From: Armatimonadota bacterium
Lineage (GTDB): Bacteria; Armatimonadota; HRBIN16
NCBI GenBank assembly: GCA_026003175.1
Contig: BPGT01000002.1
Location: forward strand, 868,001-932,000
Reading direction: 5' to 3'
Length of the DNA: 64,000 nt
The notes below the pieces were generated by a model that was given only the letters and a program-made list of their open reading frames with translations, made no database searches and had not been told where the DNA came from. Of the stretch, positions 61,613-64,000 are shown in pieces; positions within the stretch are counted from its first letter, which is position 1; the number at the start of each line of letters is the position of its first letter. The translations under genes were made by a program, and so were the position numbers.

Positions 61613-64000
61613 TCTGAACCACCGCCGCCTGTTCCGCTTCCAGCTTCAGGCTTACCTGAAGCTGGCTCCCATCCCTCTCCCAGCGCAACGGCAACCCACG
61701 TACCAGCTCTACCGGTTGTTTCACCGCATCGGCTGAGAGTTTCAGGGCGTGCAAGTCGAACCTTATCTGCACTTCGCGCTCTTTGCTGTCGGGGTTGAAC
61801 ACGGTAAACAAGTCATTGCCGTAGCGTTCCACCCAGCCGCCCTCGGCAGTGGCGTATGTGATGGGTTGCCAACCCGCCTCGGCAACACGCCGAATCAGCG
61901 GAATATATTTTTTGAACAGTTCGCGGTCGCGATTGTACCAGTTCGGGTTGCGCCAGTAGGGGTTATCGGCGGCGTTGTAGCTGAACATGCTGGGGTAGAT
62001 ACCCCAGAAAAGGCATCGCTGGAAGTAACGCTCCACCTGCCCGCCGAAGGTTTCAAAATCAGTGTTCATCAACAGCAGATAGGATTTCTGATAGCTCATA
62101 CTGCGCCACATATCCATCTGCGCAGGTGACACAGGTTTCCATGCACCGTTTTGCCACCAGTTGGTCTCCGTGCCCGACACGTCCAGCTGCGCCATCATAA
62201 AGGGGAACCGCCAGCCGACCGCGTTCGCGAACAGCCACTTACCTCGCTGACGCATTTCGCCCGCAAGGTAGCGTGTGTATTCCCATGTGCTGAATACCTG
62301 CAAGATAGCCGGGCGCAGACTGCTGGTGTCGAACACCAGCGGTACGTCCACCGTAGCGAAATGCTCCTCGCGGAAGTTCAGCATCTCGCCTCCCATCTCT
62401 AACGAGTCGAGATACTCGCCGTCCAGTCCCTCTGTACCTGGCTTAGCATACGCACGTCGGGCGTGCTCGGGCGGAAAGTTGAGGGTGGCTTTGGAAGGGC
62501 TGTCTGGCATGGAGGGGATATCGGGGTCGGGATTGAGCAGGAACATCGCGCCGTCGTTCCACGGGGCGACGGTGATGTAGCGATACAGTTTGCCACTGGC
62601 ATCGGTAATGATGCCGCACTTGAGGGTCGCTCGTGCCTGCGCCCTTTGCCATGCATCGCCGAGTTTGCCCTGCGCATATTGCTGCAGGCAGTCGTCTACG
62701 CCTGAGTCGGTACGGGGGAACTCCTTCGGCATGGGCATCCAGTAGCTCATCGGTTCGGTGTAGCGGAAGCTGAGGATACCCAGCTGGTCATCTTCGGCAA
62801 CGCTGTTGTCGCCTTCATGGAAGGCGATGCCGAAGTCCTGCACGTTCTGTACCGTATGCGGCGCAGTGAAGGGCATCCAGATACCCTGCTTGGGCACACG
62901 GGTGCGGAACCAGTCGGGGAAGCCGTCAATATAGCGCTGCAACGCGGAGCGAAAGCCCCACCGCGGCTCCGCCGACCATAACAGCAGGTGAAACTGCGCC
63001 TGATAGGGGAACTTGCGCGTCTTGCCGGTGAGCACGCAGTCGTACGCCGCACACGCCCATCCCCACTGCGGGTTCGCAAACAGGCGCACCAGTCGCGGCG
63101 CATCCATCCGCCATCCCCACGCAAGGCTCCAATCCTTGCCCGTCAGGCACGCCAGCGGGTAGAGGCTCATCATGCCGTTTGCACCGCAGTTAACCCGAAT
63201 CAGGTACGCCTTCTCGTTGCCTGCCGCGCCCACCGATTGGCGGATATCGTCATGCCAGAGCGCATCCTGCATTTGCACTGGCATCGCCCATATCAGGCTT
63301 ACCGCGCGGTCGGACGAGCCTTCGGAGGTGCGCAGGGTCGCGGTGGCTTGAAGGAGGTTGCCCTGTTGCTCGTACTTCACTTCTATCTGCACATCCTTTG
63401 CCTTGCCCGTCCACACGGGGGGTTGGCGGCTCGTCCACCTGCCGGTAAAAGGTATCAGATCTTCCGGGTGTTGCATGTCGCGCAGGAACCAGCCACCGGG
63501 TAGATTTGCCTTCGGCAGAGGCTTGCCGCCGGATAGCACGCCGGTGACGAACCCTGCATCGTCGAACTGCACCTGCAGGCCGTCGACGTCACCCCAGGTA
63601 ACGGTGGCTTTGCCTGCCCGCAGGGTCGGCTGACGGGTGGTCTGCATATCCAGTACCTGTAGCCCCTCCAGTACTTCCAGCTGTACATCGTCAAACCACG
63701 CTGTGCCGGAATGATTGCGTAGCAGCAGATGCACGTACACTTTGCCCACCGGCTTGCGAGGGACTACCAGCACTTCGCGCCGTTCCCAGTCGTGTACGCC
63801 GGTGCTGAAGGGGGCAATCAAACCCCATTCGGGCGTGCCGTCAGTGTAGTAGAGGTCCAGGTATAGCGAGTAGCCGGAGTCTGCGCTGCCGGACACATCC
63901 TGCGCTTTACTCCAGGCGGTTACGCGGAATGGTGTCGGCTTCGGCTGATTCAGCTCCACCACATGTATGACCCCACTGCGCAGTTCGGCAGTGGGGTTGT
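61584..64000 (-). CDS. Large secreted carbohydrate-active-like protein, 5' end beyond the window
   Basis: At least 805 residues are open up to base 64000; the start lies outside. The N-terminal visible part (about 1-110) looks like a beta-sandwich carbohydrate-binding module (FRVTAWSKAQDVSGS, YLDLYYTDGTPEWG, VYVHLLLRNHSGTAWFDDVQLEVLEG). The centre has aromatic-rich segments found in glycoside-hydrolase-like proteins: WHDDIRQSVGAAGNEKAYLIRVN, FHEGDNSVAEDDQLGILSFRYTEPMSYWMP, EYLDSLEMGGEMLNFREEHFATVDVPLVF, FSYNAADNPYWRNPNWYNRDRELFKKYIPLIRRV. The C-terminus is a beta domain (NDLFTVFNPDSKEREVQIRFD). I cannot name a GH family or catalytic residues. Confidence 0.75.
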   Translation of the reverse strand, partial: NPTAELRSGVIHVVELNQPKPTPFRVTAWSKAQDVSGSADSGYSLYLDLYYTDGTPEWGLIAPFSTGVHDWERREVLVVPRKPVGKVYVHLLLRNHSGTAWFDDVQLEVLEGLQVLDMQTTRQPTLRAGKATVTWGDVDGLQVQFDDAGFVTGVLSGGKPLPKANLPGGWFLRDMQHPEDLIPFTGRWTSRQPPVWTGKAKDVQIEVKYEQQGNLLQATATLRTSEGSSDRAVSLIWAMPVQMQDALWHDDIRQSVGAAGNEKAYLIRVNCGANGMMSLYPLACLTGKDWSLAWGWRMDAPRLVRLFANPQWGWACAAYDCVLTGKTRKFPYQAQFHLLLWSAEPRWGFRSALQRYIDGFPDWFRTRVPKQGIWMPFTAPHTVQNVQDFGIAFHEGDNSVAEDDQLGILSFRYTEPMSYWMPMPKEFPRTDSGVDDCLQQYAQGKLGDAWQRAQARATLKCGIITDASGKLYRYITVAPWNDGAMFLLNPDPDIPSMPDSPSKATLNFPPEHARRAYAKPGTEGLDGEYLDSLEMGGEMLNFREEHFATVDVPLVFDTSSLRPAILQVFSTWEYTRYLAGEMRQRGKWLFANAVGWRFPFMMAQLDVSGTETNWWQNGAWKPVSPAQMDMWRSMSYQKSYLLLMNTDFETFGGQVERYFQRCLFWGIYPSMFSYNAADNPYWRNPNWYNRDRELFKKYIPLIRRVAEAGWQPITYATAEGGWVERYGNDLFTVFNPDSKEREVQIRFDLHALKLSADAVKQPVELVRGLPLRWERDGSQLQVSLKLEAEQAAVVQITSPDTAPH

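Overview
The window reads as chromosome of a diderm, PEP-CTERM-bearing bacterium, most likely from Armatimonadota or a near relative. This is inference from content, not a search. Pointers are five prepilin-type proteins of the 'F-T-L-I-E-L-L ... H-X9-DG' kind, a DUF6785-type membrane protein, two PEP-CTERM surface proteins, an outer-membrane beta-barrel, split glyQ/glyS, and intergenic gaps full of GC-rich palindromic repeats. There is one tRNA (Ser-TGA), no rRNA, and I see no CRISPR array or prophage. Genes cover nearly all the sequence on both strands.

Layout. 1-7.3 kb: a sugar-ABC ATPase gene broken by two frameshifts, diverging from a LacI-type regulator that is translationally coupled to a pseudopilin, a small one-helix protein and a large membrane protein; then a lectin-like PEP-CTERM protein behind a sigma-54 promoter. 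7.5-14.1 kb: TetR regulator, four-GAF protein, acetyl-CoA synthetase, and a secreted protein with G-N-V-G-I-G-T repeats. 14.4-24.1 kb: tRNA-Ser, PIG-L deacetylase, a pseudopilin behind a second sigma-54 promoter, two beta-propeller-like proteins, a sugar isomerase-like TIM barrel, an MNT/HEPN pair, SdpI-like and NamZ-like proteins, and a second PEP-CTERM protein behind a third sigma-54 promoter. 24.1-28.3 kb: lipid-related genes (YjbQ family, acyl-CoA synthetase with a structured leader, diacylglycerol-kinase-like, PAP2).

28.3-43.0 kb: the complex I operon on the minus strand in the order nuoA-C-D-E-F-G-H-J-(28-residue helix peptide)-K-L-M-(UROD-family gene)-N. nuoB and nuoI are absent from their usual places. 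43.3-49.2 kb: a TPM-like protein with G-G-G-D-F repeats, a second regulator/pseudopilin/small-protein module, two near-identical 187-bp MITEs with 9-10 bp target duplications, and another pseudopilin. 49.3-53.7 kb: an operon of a SigH-like sigma factor, glyQ, a signal peptidase with Cys in place of the usual Ser nucleophile, and glyS. 53.7-64 kb: a third pseudopilin/lipoprotein pair, cupin, RRM protein with a structured leader, mutS2, a chemoreceptor broken by a frameshift and an amber codon, an outer-membrane barrel, and a large secreted protein running off the end.

The strongest leads are the three identical-architecture sigma-54 promoters joining PEP-CTERM and pseudopilin genes, the repeated regulator-pseudopilin-small-protein module, the micro-gene fitted between nuoJ and nuoK, and the Cys signal peptidase. 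Start codons were set from ribosome binding sites where these were clear.
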